64,000 nt of DNA from Ignavibacteria bacterium RIFOXYB12_FULL_35_14 (GTDB lineage Bacteria; Bacteroidota; Ignavibacteria; Ignavibacteriales; Ignavibacteriaceae). Numbering within the stretch: the stretch's first letter is position 1; every line of letters starts with the position of its first letter. Below are positions 43,269 through 55,854 of this stretch, in pieces. Location of the stretch: assembly GCA_001803045.1 (NCBI GenBank), contig MHAR01000018.1:62001-126000 (forward strand). The letters run 5' to 3'. The notes beneath the pieces were generated by a model. That model worked only from the letters and a program-made list of their open reading frames with translations, ran no database searches and was not told the DNA's origin. The position numbers and the translations under genes are program-made.

Positions 43269-45475
43269 CACTCATCTAGCTCGTCATCAATTCCTTTTTC
43301 AATTTCATTTTGATTGGGATATCGAATTCTTTTATGATGCTGACCGATAAGAATATTTTTAAAAGAATCTTTGATCCTGTCAATATCGCTCAAAGTTAGC
43401 GGAGAATTACTTAGCTGCCCATTGTCTATCCTATCAGTAAAAATATTATCCACAACATTCTCAATTTTTTCCTGGTCCGGGTCTTCAATAGATCGAACTG
43501 CGGATTCACACCCATCTGCAAGCATTACTATTGCGGTCTCTTTTGAATCGGGTATTGGTCCGGTATACTTATATTCTTCAACATCAATTTTGTCATCGTC
43601 ATATTTTTCTTTAGCTTTTTCGTAAAAGTATTTGATCACCATAGTTCCGTGATGCATTGGAATAAAGTCAATTACTTCGCCAGGAAGATTATACTGCCGC
43701 CCAAGCTTTATACCTTCATTAACATGCTTCTTGATTATCTCTACACTTTCCTCGGGAGCAACATCTTCGTGAATATTATTTTCGCTTAATTGATTCTCGA
43801 CAAAATTTTGCGGTGAAATTAATTTCCCGATATCATGATAATAAGCACCAACCCTCGCAAGAAGAGTATTTGCCCCTACCTTTTCTGCAGCAGCTTCGGC
43901 TACTGTTCCCATTGTCATCGAATGATTGAAAGTGCCGGGAGCTTTTCTTGCTAAGTCTCTTAGCAATGGTCTGTCAAAATTTGATAATTCGAGCAACGTC
44001 AGATCGGTTGTAATGTTAAATAGTTTTTCAAAAAAGATTAACAGCCCGTAAGTGAGAACAGGACTTATAATTGCATTGGTTGATGAAAAGGCAAGCTCGA
44101 TCATTATGGTGTTGAAGGATGCAAACCGTTCCAGTCCGAAAGCGACTACTCCGACAGAATATCCAACAAGAATAAAAAAGAATGATCTGAAAATTTGAGA
44201 ACGATTTTTAATATCGCGCACCGTATAAACTGCGAGTGCGCCGGCAAATAAGTTCATAACTGCAAAAGAATAATCGTTACCCCGAAGTGCCGCAGTGATT
44301 AACGAAATAATGACTGTTGAGTAAAACCCAACTCTCGAATCAAAAATTATGGTTAAAATCATTGAGGCGGCAGGAACAAAAATTAAAAACTGAAGTGGGG
44401 CAGGAACAACAACACGATTTATTAGGTGCGTAACTAAAGATATAAAAATAAACATCAGTCCAAAAACTAAAAGTTTCACATTATCATAAAATATTTTCTT
44501 TCTGAAATTATAGAAGTAGATTGTCAGCAGCGTTATTAAAGAAGCGATATGCAGAAATTTCCCAAATAGCTGAGATGAACTTCCTTGCTCCTGATACTTT
44601 TCTCCTTTTGCGGAACGAAATGAATCGATCTTTAGCTTAGCATCCTTTGTTACGCGCTCATGCTTGGCAATTATTCTTTCGCTCTCATTTACTATACCGG
44701 CATATTTTGAAACCTCATTTTGTGATTGTAAAATTTCATCATTAGTGAACTCAGCGTTATAAGTAATGTTTGGGATAATGAAATGATCCGCAAATTCAAC
44801 AATAGCGCTTTCTAACTCGGCAGAATATCCGAGGTTTTGCAGATTATTTCTGAATTCACTTTTTGCTTTATTTATGCTATGGTATTTCTTGATTGGTTCT
44901 ATCACGTCAATATTGCCGGTTCTAACAGCAATACTATCGCGAACATTTTCTGCAGGAAGTGTTTCGATAACACCTGTTTTGTACACAGCTATTAAGCTCT
45001 CTGAAGCTTTTAATAAAATTATATCAAGTTTTAGAGCACTGATTGAACGCTTGCTCTTCTGCTGATTGTAAATATTATAAAACAAATTGTAAGAATTGTA
45101 GCTCAAGAAAGTGGGATTAACGATTGTGTCGGCAGGATTAGCCAGCGTTTTATCGAATGTTCCGATCAAATAATTACTGTAAACTTTGAAGGAATCAATT
45201 ATGATATCTACCTGAAGCTGATTTTTCGAAAATACGGGGTAAACACTTTTTTTGGCATTTTGAATTTCCGCACGATAAACCTCCGGTGCCTTTAGTATCG
45301 GAAAACTGAAAGGAGCTATCAAGTCATCATTAATCCAAACTGAACCTTCGAGCACTTCAAATTCAAGCGACTCAGCTTTGGGAAACATTAAAACAATAAG
45401 TGCGACCGTAAACAATCCGATCAGGAGCTTTATTCTTAAGCTTTCTTTAAATCGCGATTTAAATATTTCGGGCAT
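43268..45475 (-). CDS. PgpH-type 7TM HD-domain cyclic di-AMP phosphodiesterase
   Basis: 735 residues: an N-terminal extracytoplasmic 7TMR-HDED region, about seven transmembrane helices at ~residues 295-490, then an HD-GYP-like HD domain (NHSMTMGTVAEAAAE, YYHDIGKL, MHHGT). PgpH proteins hydrolyse cyclic di-AMP to pApA and help control osmotic balance. Length matches the family (700-750). Sits two bases after the HAD gene and overlaps xerD, an operon of three. Confidence 0.88.
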   Translation of the reverse strand: MPEIFKSRFKESLRIKLLIGLFTVALIVLMFPKAESLEFEVLEGSVWINDDLIAPFSFPILKAPEVYRAEIQNAKKSVYPVFSKNQLQVDIIIDSFKVYSNYLIGTFDKTLANPADTIVNPTFLSYNSYNLFYNIYNQQKSKRSISALKLDIILLKASESLIAVYKTGVIETLPAENVRDSIAVRTGNIDVIEPIKKYHSINKAKSEFRNNLQNLGYSAELESAIVEFADHFIIPNITYNAEFTNDEILQSQNEVSKYAGIVNESERIIAKHERVTKDAKLKIDSFRSAKGEKYQEQGSSSQLFGKFLHIASLITLLTIYFYNFRKKIFYDNVKLLVFGLMFIFISLVTHLINRVVVPAPLQFLIFVPAASMILTIIFDSRVGFYSTVIISLITAALRGNDYSFAVMNLFAGALAVYTVRDIKNRSQIFRSFFFILVGYSVGVVAFGLERFASFNTIMIELAFSSTNAIISPVLTYGLLIFFEKLFNITTDLTLLELSNFDRPLLRDLARKAPGTFNHSMTMGTVAEAAAEKVGANTLLARVGAYYHDIGKLISPQNFVENQLSENNIHEDVAPEESVEIIKKHVNEGIKLGRQYNLPGEVIDFIPMHHGTMVIKYFYEKAKEKYDDDKIDVEEYKYTGPIPDSKETAIVMLADGCESAVRSIEDPDQEKIENVVDNIFTDRIDNGQLSNSPLTLSDIDRIKDSFKNILIGQHHKRIRYPNQNEIEKGIDDELDE

Positions 45476-45477
45476 GT

Positions 45478-46326
45478 CTATTTTATTTTTGATTTTAAAA
45501 CTTGTTCTAAAAATTCAGCAGCACCATCTTCATTATTGGTTTTTGAAGTAACAAAATCTGCCAGCTCTTTTACTTCTCCGATGGCATTTTGCATTGCAAT
45601 TTTAGTCACGGGTTTTTGCAGCAAGCTAATATCGTTATACCAATCGCATACTACTGCAGTGTTTCTTTTGTGGATATTTAAATAATTAGTCAACCTTTCT
45701 AATCCTTTACCCTTCGAACTTCCTTTTTTTCTAATCTCAAGATAATAAATACCGGGATGCGAATGTGATTGAAAAAAAGAGGTATTTACTCTAGATAAAA
45801 ATGGGAAGGAAACAGCTTCGCGAATATTATTGATTACTGTAAAACTATTTGCCGCAAGCACCACTTCTAGAGTTTCGTGAATATAATTTTCATAAGATTC
45901 TACTTCTTCATACCTTGCCCCAAGCTTATCCATTATTTCAGGTATGAAAGAATTCTTCTGAGTGTAAAAAATTGCATCGTCGTGGCAAAGTGCAACATAA
46001 ACGGTATAATTCTCAGAATACCCAAGAACTTGCGAAACATATTTTGTTGGAACAAACGACTCGAAAATAATTTTTCCTTCGGGATGATTTTTAATTAAAC
46101 ACCCATCTAAAGAAATTAACGGGGTTTTTATATCCAGAATTTCCGCATACTTGGTAATGGCCGAGTGAAGCCGTCCTGTTGCAAATGAAAACAAGACCCC
46201 ATGTTTTTCAAGCTTTTTAATCAGGTGTTTGGTTTCATCACCAATAGTTCCATCATTTTTCAAAAGTGATCCGTCCAGGTCAAAAATTATCAATCGTATA
46301 TTTCTTAGTGTTTCTGTAGTTAACAT
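45478..46326 (-). CDS. Cof-type HAD-IIB hydrolase
   Basis: Haloacid dehalogenase-like phosphatase, 282 residues. Motif I IIFDLDGSLLK (nucleophile Asp), motif II TGR (FSFATGRLHS), the conserved Lys in KGSSKGKGLERL and motif IV CDWYNDISLL. Cof-type members dephosphorylate sugar phosphates, FMN or pyridoxal phosphate; this one is unspecified. Lies 8 bases after the symporter gene and 2 bases before the PgpH gene. Confidence 0.87.
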   Translation of the reverse strand: MLTTETLRNIRLIIFDLDGSLLKNDGTIGDETKHLIKKLEKHGVLFSFATGRLHSAITKYAEILDIKTPLISLDGCLIKNHPEGKIIFESFVPTKYVSQVLGYSENYTVYVALCHDDAIFYTQKNSFIPEIMDKLGARYEEVESYENYIHETLEVVLAANSFTVINNIREAVSFPFLSRVNTSFFQSHSHPGIYYLEIRKKGSSKGKGLERLTNYLNIHKRNTAVVCDWYNDISLLQKPVTKIAMQNAIGEVKELADFVTSKTNNEDGAAEFLEQVLKSKIK

Positions 46327-46333
46327 GTTACTC

Positions 46334-48100
46334 TTATTTAATCAGCTTAGTCCAGCCGATATGCTGGAGGTTTTTATAAATAATTATTATTGAAATAATG
46401 GCAGCGAAAATGGAAATCAAACCCGAAGTTATGTCTCCAAATATTAGGCTTCCTGTTCCAAATAAAATGGAGTATACAAGCACAACTCCGAAAATCCAAT
46501 TCAGGAACATCCTTAAAAAACCTTTATCGCTTTCAACATCAGGAAGTTTGGTCGATATTTTCTTCCATAAAATTCCCCCGGGATGAATTTTTCTGTAAAA
46601 CTCAATCAGTGTTTTTTCTTCTGTTGGTTTGGTTAGATAAGTCACTACAAGCCAGACAATTGTTGTTGCCGGAACTATATAGTAAAGCGTAATCGGGAAT
46701 TCTATATTCATCATTCTTAAGAATGGAATCACAATAAATGGAACAACCATCGCAGAAATTTCCGACCAGGCATTTATTCGCCACCAAAACCATCTTAAGA
46801 TTAAAACTAACCCAACTCCCGCACCGGCTTCCATAATAAATTCCCAAGCACCGGAGATTCTCTCAATAAAAAGAGTGACAAATACAGAAACTATCATGAG
46901 AATGATTGTAGTTAATCTAGAGATTCCGACATAATGTTTCTCGCTCTTATTTCTTTTAATAAATCGTCGATAAAAATCATTTAAAATATAAGATGAACCC
47001 CAATTGAGCTGAGTAGCAATTGTGCTCATGTAAGCGGCAAAAAAAGCAGCAACAAGTAAACCCTTAAGTCCAATTGGGAGATAATCGTTCATCGAATAAA
47101 CATAGCCCATTTTTTTTTGATCGGCAGTTAACTCAGGATAAAGAATTAATGTTGATAGCCCAACCAAAATCCATGGCCAGGGTCGAATTGCATAATGAGC
47201 AATCTGAAAAAAGAGAGTTGCAAACAGTGAATGCTTTTCATTTTTTGCAGACATCATTCTTTGAGCAACGTATCCGCCTCCGCCAGGCTCTGCTCCTGGG
47301 TACCATGAAGCCCACCAATTTATCCCGATATATGCAAGAAATGCAGCAGCAGACATAACGAATATTCCTCCAACTGATGGCACATCAGAAATGGAAGGAA
47401 AAAAATCAAAGACAAAATCGGGAAGCTTTTCCTGCATTCCGGAAATTCCACCGACTTGCGGAGTGTTCACAACAATTACTGCAAGTATGATTGTACCTGT
47501 CATTGCCATTAAAAATTGAAATGCATCGGTTACAACAACTCCCCACAATCCTGACAAAGCAGAATAGAAAGCCACTAAAAGCATCGCGCCGAACACGTAG
47601 AAAAAAACTTCTGACTCGGGAATGTTGAACATGCCAACAAGAATTGAGACCATTGCTTTGTTAACCCAACCCATAATTATTATGTTCATGAATAAACCAA
47701 GATATAGTGCTCTAAATCCACGGAGAAATCTTGCGGGTTCGCCCGAATATCTTATCTCAGCAAACTCAGCTTCAGTCATGATTCCGGCTCTTCTCCAAAG
47801 TTTTGCAAAGAAGAACACAGTAAGCAATCCACCGAATGCATAGCTCCACCAAATCCAATTGCCTGCAATTCCGTTTTTTGCTACAAGTTCAGTTACTGCA
47901 AGAGGAGTATCAGCAGCAAAAGTTGTTGCAACCATAGAGAGTCCGGCTAAATACCACGGAAGATTTCTGCCGGAAAGAAAAAATTCATCTGTATTTTTGC
48001 CAGCGCGCTTAGAATAGCAAAGTGCAATTCCTATCGAAAAGACAAAGTAAGCTGCAATTATGAGATAATCTAATAAATACAAGTTAACCCCACACAACAA
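46334..48100 (-). CDS. Sodium/solute symporter (SSS family)
   Basis: 588 residues with about 13 transmembrane segments (LeuT-fold SSS family). SIGIALCYSKRAGKNTDEFFLSGR and NLPWYLAGLSMVATTFAADTP carry the Na+-site Ser/Thr residues; WASWYPGAEPGGGGYVAQRM is typical of the subgroup. Substrate unknown, probably a sugar or similar solute. Start uncertain: no ATG; TTG at 48100 or, with GGGG six bases before it, TTG at 48082. Confidence 0.84.
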   Translation of the reverse strand: MLCGVNLYLLDYLIIAAYFVFSIGIALCYSKRAGKNTDEFFLSGRNLPWYLAGLSMVATTFAADTPLAVTELVAKNGIAGNWIWWSYAFGGLLTVFFFAKLWRRAGIMTEAEFAEIRYSGEPARFLRGFRALYLGLFMNIIIMGWVNKAMVSILVGMFNIPESEVFFYVFGAMLLVAFYSALSGLWGVVVTDAFQFLMAMTGTIILAVIVVNTPQVGGISGMQEKLPDFVFDFFPSISDVPSVGGIFVMSAAAFLAYIGINWWASWYPGAEPGGGGYVAQRMMSAKNEKHSLFATLFFQIAHYAIRPWPWILVGLSTLILYPELTADQKKMGYVYSMNDYLPIGLKGLLVAAFFAAYMSTIATQLNWGSSYILNDFYRRFIKRNKSEKHYVGISRLTTIILMIVSVFVTLFIERISGAWEFIMEAGAGVGLVLILRWFWWRINAWSEISAMVVPFIVIPFLRMMNIEFPITLYYIVPATTIVWLVVTYLTKPTEEKTLIEFYRKIHPGGILWKKISTKLPDVESDKGFLRMFLNWIFGVVLVYSILFGTGSLIFGDITSGLISIFAAIISIIIIYKNLQHIGWTKLIK

Positions 48101-48164
48101 AATTTATGATTGTTAACTTACTTAAGGCAGAAAGGCAAATCAAGAATGGAAAGATCAACAATAG

Positions 48165-48506
48165 CTATTCTTCTACTAAAGGAATTATTTCTTTCATGCG
48201 ATTTCTTAACAGTGGGATATCGTTATTTGCCGTTTCCCAAACAATATCTAGCTCAAGTTCGTCGTACATATGTATCATAATATTGCGCATGGCTCTCATC
48301 TTCTTCCAGGGAAAATCGGGAAAGCGATTTTTTAGATCTTCAGAAACACGGTTTGATGCTTCCCCTATAATTTCAATTTTTCTGATAACCGCTTCCTGCA
48401 TCATCTCATCATTATAAAAATCATTTTTTGATTTATTTCTGATAAAACGTTCTATGCTTTCACAAGAATTAAGAATATCAATTAAAGATGACTTGTCACG
48501 AAACAT
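48165..48506 (-). CDS. hepT: HepT-like toxin (DUF86)
   Basis: 113-residue HEPN-domain protein with the RX4HXY active site (R74, H79, Y81 in RNIMIHMY), characteristic of HepT ribonuclease toxins. It is the partner of the MntA-like protein just upstream, which overlaps it by 11 bases. HepT is thought to be inactivated by AMPylation on the Tyr by MntA. The pair lies alone between two sodium symporter genes. Confidence 0.85.
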   Translation of the reverse strand: MFRDKSSLIDILNSCESIERFIRNKSKNDFYNDEMMQEAVIRKIEIIGEASNRVSEDLKNRFPDFPWKKMRAMRNIMIHMYDELELDIVWETANNDIPLLRNRMKEIIPLVEE

Positions 48507-48810
48507 AGATAACCTTGAAATTCTCTAAAATCGATTTTCTTTTTAAGTGGTTACGACTGCGTTGTATAGCTTTTTTAGAGACAATATCAACATCCCTTCC
48601 AAACAATTTTTCAAATTCTTCTTTCAGATCCACAATATTGAATAAAGTGATTCCCGATTCCGGTTCGAATTCAATTAATAGATCAACATCACTTTTCTCA
48701 TTAAAATCTTCTCTAAGTGCTGAACCGAAAACAGCGAGTTCGCGGATTAGATATCGTTTACAAATTTCTCTTAACTGCTCTTCTTGGATATTTATATTTC
48801 TAATTGTCAT
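48496..48810 (-). CDS. mntA: MntA-like nucleotidyltransferase antitoxin
   Basis: 104 residues, minimal nucleotidyltransferase. GSX10DXD is intact (G29 S30 ... D41 x D43 in FGSALREDFNEKSDVDLLIE), so it should be catalytically active and AMPylate HepT. Stop overlaps the HepT start by 11 bases. Confidence 0.85.
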   Translation of the reverse strand: MTIRNINIQEEQLREICKRYLIRELAVFGSALREDFNEKSDVDLLIEFEPESGITLFNIVDLKEEFEKLFGRDVDIVSKKAIQRSRNHLKRKSILENFKVIYVS

Positions 48811-48887
48811 AATTTGTTCATTCCGTCTTTTAAAATTTAACCAAAATGTGGAAAAGTTGTGTCATCACTATACTTTAATCTTTCGTC

Positions 48888-50333
48888 TTACGTATCGTGT
48901 CTATCAGACAACTTATTCAGCAGACTTCCAATTAATAGCGTAGCAGTCACTCCAACGATTGTGTACCATGTCCAAGCAACGAGATTAAGTGAGATAACGC
49001 TTATCATTATAAATGTTCCGGCAACAAAACCTGCGAGCGCATCTTCCTGCTTTGCCTTTTTGTTTAGAATGCCAAGCAAAAATGTTCCGAGTAATCCGCC
49101 GTAAGTGAATGAGGCAATGCTCAAAGCAATTTCAACAACAGCACGGGAAGATTCCATGAATAGAATTGCAGAAATAATCAGCATGCCTGCCCAGAAAATA
49201 GTGAACATGCGGGAAATTCTTAACTGTTTTTGATCATCCAGATTTTTGCCGAAGAAAGGAATGTACAAATCATGCATTGTGGAGGATGCAAGTGAAGTCA
49301 TTGAGCCGGCAAGAGTTGACATTGCGGCTGCGAATAATCCGGCGATAATGATTCCTGAAATTCCTGTTGGCAGAACATTTATAATAAACATTGGAAAAAT
49401 TTCATCGGACTTAACATCAAGCTTCCCATAAAAAGCATAGAGCATCACTCCGACTAAAAGAAAAATTGCAAATTGAATTATAACAATTACACCGCTTCCA
49501 ATGATTGCCTTTTGTCCGTCTCTTAAACACTTTGTTGATAACAAGCGTTGAACGATTAGCTGATCGGTTCCATGTGAAGCCATTGAGAGAAATGCCCCGC
49601 CAATAAGTCCGCCCAATAATGTATACGGCTGACTAAAAAATCCGGCAATTCCATTTTCAAATCTCAAATTAAAGACCGAAAATTTGTTATCGGCAAAAGA
49701 TGTCGCAGCTACGGTAGTCCATCCACCGGGAATTAAATTAAGTAAATAAACCGCTGAAATAATTGCTCCGCCGAGATAAATGAACATTAAAATTACATCC
49801 ACCCAAATAACACCTTTCATTCCGCCTGTATATGTATAAATCAATGTTATGACTGCTATGATTGTAATTGCCAAGGGATAATCAATATTGAGCATAAGCT
49901 TAAGCGGAATTGCCGTAGCAAAAAGCCGCACACCATCGGCTGCTGTTCGTGTGAACAAAAAAATTATTGATGCGAACGATCTGGTCTTTCCGCCAAATCT
50001 ATTTTCAAGAAAAGTGTATGCAGTTAACAATTCTCCCTTGCTGTAGGCCGGTAGTAGAATCGTGGCAACCAAGATTCGACCAATTAGATATCCGAATGTT
50101 ACCTGAAGAAAATTAAGATTAGTTAGATATGCTAAGCCGGGAATTGAAATGAATGTTAGGGTGCTGGTTTCAGCAGCAACAATTGAAAAACAAACTGCCC
50201 ACCATGGAATTTTTTTCGAGCCAAGGAAGTAATCTTTAACTGTTTTCTGCTTTCCCCCGGTTATAATTCCGAAAGCTGCTGCACCAATTAGAAAGACAAC
50301 AATAATTACATAGTCGAGCGCCTTTCCTTCCAA
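48888..50333 (-). CDS. Sodium/solute symporter (SSS family), second copy
   Basis: 481 residues, SSS family with about 12 transmembrane helices. DYFLGSKKIPWWAVCFSIVAA holds the conserved Na+-site segment and GLFAAAMSTLAGSMTSLASS is the typical helix-8 stretch. It is more similar in length to classical SGLT-type members than the 588-residue symporter at 46334-48100. Start TTG at 50333 with AAGGA eight bases upstream. It follows the STAS gene by 9 bases and is probably cotranscribed with it. Confidence 0.86.
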   Translation of the reverse strand: MEGKALDYVIIVVFLIGAAAFGIITGGKQKTVKDYFLGSKKIPWWAVCFSIVAAETSTLTFISIPGLAYLTNLNFLQVTFGYLIGRILVATILLPAYSKGELLTAYTFLENRFGGKTRSFASIIFLFTRTAADGVRLFATAIPLKLMLNIDYPLAITIIAVITLIYTYTGGMKGVIWVDVILMFIYLGGAIISAVYLLNLIPGGWTTVAATSFADNKFSVFNLRFENGIAGFFSQPYTLLGGLIGGAFLSMASHGTDQLIVQRLLSTKCLRDGQKAIIGSGVIVIIQFAIFLLVGVMLYAFYGKLDVKSDEIFPMFIINVLPTGISGIIIAGLFAAAMSTLAGSMTSLASSTMHDLYIPFFGKNLDDQKQLRISRMFTIFWAGMLIISAILFMESSRAVVEIALSIASFTYGGLLGTFLLGILNKKAKQEDALAGFVAGTFIMISVISLNLVAWTWYTIVGVTATLLIGSLLNKLSDRHDT

Positions 50334-50342
50334 ATTATTTCC

Positions 50343-50690
50343 TTAATCGTTTTTTAGTTCTTCAATTGCTTCATCAACCGTATCGCAAACACGAAGAACA
50401 CGATCAAGCTGTGTAATTTTTATAAGCGTTAATACTTTTTCAGATGGCGCAACTAAACGAATGCTCCCATTTGATGTGTTCAGCGTTCTATTTGCAACCA
50501 GAAGAGCGCTCAATCCCGAACTGTCGCATGTTTCAACTTCGCTCAAATCGATAATCAATTTATTTATACCTTCAACTTTAAGGAGAAGCGTAAACTCGCC
50601 TTTAAGCAAACCCGAAATATTTGTGTCAAGCCGCTTTTCGTTAAGCTTGAATACTGTTATATCGCCAATACGTTTAGTTTCAAAGTTCAT
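50343..50690 (-). CDS. STAS-domain anti-sigma factor antagonist
   Basis: 115 residues, SpoIIAA-like. The phosphorylatable Ser is in ETCDSSGLSALLVAN, the standard STAS motif. In partner-switching such a protein binds an anti-sigma kinase; none is encoded nearby. Next gene is the symporter, 9 bases on. Confidence 0.87.
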   Translation of the reverse strand: MNFETKRIGDITVFKLNEKRLDTNISGLLKGEFTLLLKVEGINKLIIDLSEVETCDSSGLSALLVANRTLNTSNGSIRLVAPSEKVLTLIKITQLDRVLRVCDTVDEAIEELKND

Positions 50691-50743
50691 TTTAATGCCT
50701 ATAAATTATTTCATTTCTAATGATTAAAAAAATTTTTGTGTGG

Positions 50744-53301
<2,558 letters not shown>

Positions 53302-53306
53302 CTAAT

Positions 53307-54215
53307 TTACCTTTGAGAAGAATTATCCGGATACTTCACACCTTCTCTATCAATTAAAACATTTAATACGGTTTTACTTTTACCTGAAAGCGTAAGCGGC
53401 TTATTGTTCAGTTGCAGCTTTATTGCCCCTGAATTTCCGAAAGTAATTTTGTAATGGGTTCTCGCTTTAATAGTTTTTTGAGAATTTGGGAGAAGAATAA
53501 ATTCATCTGGTACCTGTTCATCAATAGAAACTTTTATCCATGATGTGTCAGTTGCGTTAATAGCTAAAACTAAACTATCGGAAACTCCAATACCCGAGTC
53601 GCTGCTGCCAGTAGTTTGATCGTCTTCCAGATATCTTTGATTTTGTTGTATTACATCCTCAATTGGTTTTTCAACTACAATTATTTGCTCGCCTTTATCG
53701 ATAAACAAAAAATAAACTAGCGTAAAAAGCAGTATAGCCCCAAACAGTGAACCTCCAATCATCAGATTCCGTCTATTAATTGCAGCATTTGTATCTTTTA
53801 CAGGATTAATTCCCCCGACCGCATCAAATTTAAATAATGGATTCTTATTCTTTATTTCAGATTTACTTTTCTGATTTGATTGTTTTTCTTTGGTAGCGAT
53901 TGAAGTTGGTTCTAGATTGGATGGTTCTAGGGATTGTCGTATGATTTCTTCGTAGCCCGATTCTTCTTCAACATATGGAATTCCTTGTTTTGTGGCTTCA
54001 AATTTTTTGTAGATTTTGTTTTCATCAAGTCCGACTGTCTTGGCAAAGTTTTTAATAAATGCACGGACATACAGATCGGGAAGAAACGCAAAATCACCGC
54101 GCTCCATTGCCTCAAGGAATTTTATGTCGATTTTTGATTTATTAGCTACCTGTGCAAGAGTCATCGAATTTTTTTCTCTTGCAGTTTTTATTTCATTGGC
54201 AAGTTCGTCAAACAT
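53307..54215 (-). CDS. RodZ-like protein with XRE helix-turn-helix and C-terminal DUF4115
   Basis: 302 residues. N-terminal XRE-type HTH (MTLAQVANKSKIDIKFLEAMERGDF), a Lys-rich linker, one transmembrane helix (LMIGGSLFGAILLFTLVYFLF) and a C-terminal DUF4115 domain (INATDTSWIKVSIDEQVP). This is the layout of the cell-shape factor RodZ, which anchors MreB. The conserved HTH start (ANEIKTAREKNSMTL) supports it. First in the rodZ-ligA run. Confidence 0.85.
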   Translation of the reverse strand: MFDELANEIKTAREKNSMTLAQVANKSKIDIKFLEAMERGDFAFLPDLYVRAFIKNFAKTVGLDENKIYKKFEATKQGIPYVEEESGYEEIIRQSLEPSNLEPTSIATKEKQSNQKSKSEIKNKNPLFKFDAVGGINPVKDTNAAINRRNLMIGGSLFGAILLFTLVYFLFIDKGEQIIVVEKPIEDVIQQNQRYLEDDQTTGSSDSGIGVSDSLVLAINATDTSWIKVSIDEQVPDEFILLPNSQKTIKARTHYKITFGNSGAIKLQLNNKPLTLSGKSKTVLNVLIDREGVKYPDNSSQR

Positions 54216-54248
54216 ATTTATGATTAGATTGAATATATAATTAGTTTT

Positions 54249-55625
54249 TTAGTCAACACGAATTAACTTGGCGGCAAATGCGCCATCCAAATGATGAATA
54301 TGTGGAAAAGTTGAAATACAGCCATTGCTGTCAACAACTTCCTCAGAAACATTTTCTGCCGCATTCAATAGTTTAAAGTTAGAATTATTTTCTAAAAATT
54401 TTTTTACAACCTCAAAGTTTTCCTCCAGTTCAATTGAACATGTACTGTAAACCAGCACTCCTTCTTTTTTAATAAGGGTTGACGCTTTCGTAAGCAATGA
54501 ATATTGCAGCTCGGATAATTTATTAATATCGAGCAGATTGACTTTCCACTTAATATCTGGTTTTTTCGATAATGTACCTGTACCTGAACAAGGTGCATCA
54601 ACAAGAATTCTATCAAAATCTTTTCTGTTATATTCCATCGCATTCATCACCAAAGGCCTGATGCTTTTTAATCCAAGTCGTTTAATATTTTTACTTAGAA
54701 CATGTAGCCGGCTTTCATAGCGATCGAGGGCAACTATCTCGCCATGATCTTGCATCAATCCGGCAATATAGGAAGTTTTACCTCCGGGAGCGGCACACAT
54801 GTCTAAAACTCTTAATCCAGGATTAACATCCAAAAGTTTACATGCAAGTCCAGCGCTTTCATCCTGCACATCAAAGTAACCGTTATTATAATGTTCCCAA
54901 GCAGTAATGTTTGTAAGATTTTGAAGCTTGAAAAAATCGGGCAAATATTTTCCCTGCACAAATTTCAAATTAACCGAGTTGAGGAGCGATTTAAATTCCT
55001 CATGCTGAACCTTAAGAGAATTCATCTTTAATGTTAAAAAAGGTTTTTCGTTATTGGTAACGAAAAGTTTTTCGGTTGCTTCGTGTCCGAAACGATTAAC
55101 ATACCGCTTTGCCAGCCATGATGGATGTGAGTGGTAAGCGCTTATATATCCGATTAAATCTTCATCGGGATCTGGATAACGAATACCGTTTTTGCTTCGT
55201 ATGATATTCCTTAGAATTGCATTTGTAAGATCAGCCGGTTTCTGCCCCTGAAGTTTTTTTATGAACTCAACTGCTTCGTTTACTGCCGCATAATCCGGAA
55301 CTCTATCCAAAAATAAAATTTGATATAGCGCAACACGCAAACAATTTTTAAGATTAGAAATTGCTTTCGAAAATTGCCCTTTGTAAAATCCATTCAGCAC
55401 CCAATCAAGCCGTCCCATCCATCTAACAACACCATGGACAATTTCATATAACAATGCTTTATCCGGGCCGTTTAGCTCAGCATTTTTCATTTCATTGTCA
55501 AGCAGCTTGTCTAAGTATGCATCGGTTCTTTCAACTCTATTAAGAATTTTAACAGCAAGACCCCTCACGCCCGCATACAAATCCTTTACTTTATGCTCTT
55601 CAAGCTGTGTGGTGTTTTCTTCCAT
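54249..55625 (-). CDS. rsmB: 16S rRNA (cytosine(967)-C5)-methyltransferase
   Basis: 458 residues: N-terminal NusB-like RNA-binding domain (~1-150), then the SAM methyltransferase with PGGKTSYIAGLM, DAPCSGTGTLSKKPDIKW (the PCS Cys) and the catalytic Cys in YSTCSIELEEN. Full length. Monocistronic or first of the next operon; starts 34 bases upstream of the rodZ-like gene. Confidence 0.94.
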   Translation of the reverse strand: MEENTTQLEEHKVKDLYAGVRGLAVKILNRVERTDAYLDKLLDNEMKNAELNGPDKALLYEIVHGVVRWMGRLDWVLNGFYKGQFSKAISNLKNCLRVALYQILFLDRVPDYAAVNEAVEFIKKLQGQKPADLTNAILRNIIRSKNGIRYPDPDEDLIGYISAYHSHPSWLAKRYVNRFGHEATEKLFVTNNEKPFLTLKMNSLKVQHEEFKSLLNSVNLKFVQGKYLPDFFKLQNLTNITAWEHYNNGYFDVQDESAGLACKLLDVNPGLRVLDMCAAPGGKTSYIAGLMQDHGEIVALDRYESRLHVLSKNIKRLGLKSIRPLVMNAMEYNRKDFDRILVDAPCSGTGTLSKKPDIKWKVNLLDINKLSELQYSLLTKASTLIKKEGVLVYSTCSIELEENFEVVKKFLENNSNFKLLNAAENVSEEVVDSNGCISTFPHIHHLDGAFAAKLIRVD

Positions 55626-55800
55626 CTTTTCAAATTTTTAATGTTTTAGAGGAAATCATTTTGTTATAGTATCCAAGTGAAATAGTTCACAAAAATCTTT
55701 TTTCAATTTAACATTTTTTGGGGTAATAATCTCGATTTGGATTAATAACAATTTAAAGATAGCAAACCACAAATTTTAAACAAACTAGATTGAATAAAAA

Positions 55801-55829
55801 CAAAAAAGCCGCACAAGGCGGCTAAAAAA
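55801..55829. terminator. Bidirectional terminator between rpmE and rsmB
   Basis: Stem AGCCGC/GCGGCT (55807-55812 with 55818-55823), loop of five, with an A-run before and after so that each strand ends in T's. Lies 26 bases beyond the rpmE stop on the minus strand. Confidence 0.82.
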
Positions 55830-55854
55830 TCCATACACAAAATGTAATCTGATA

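Noticed and set aside
48515-48943. 142-residue plus-strand frame opposite mntA
   Set aside because: Antisense of mntA and into the symporter end; Ser/Leu-rich shadow.
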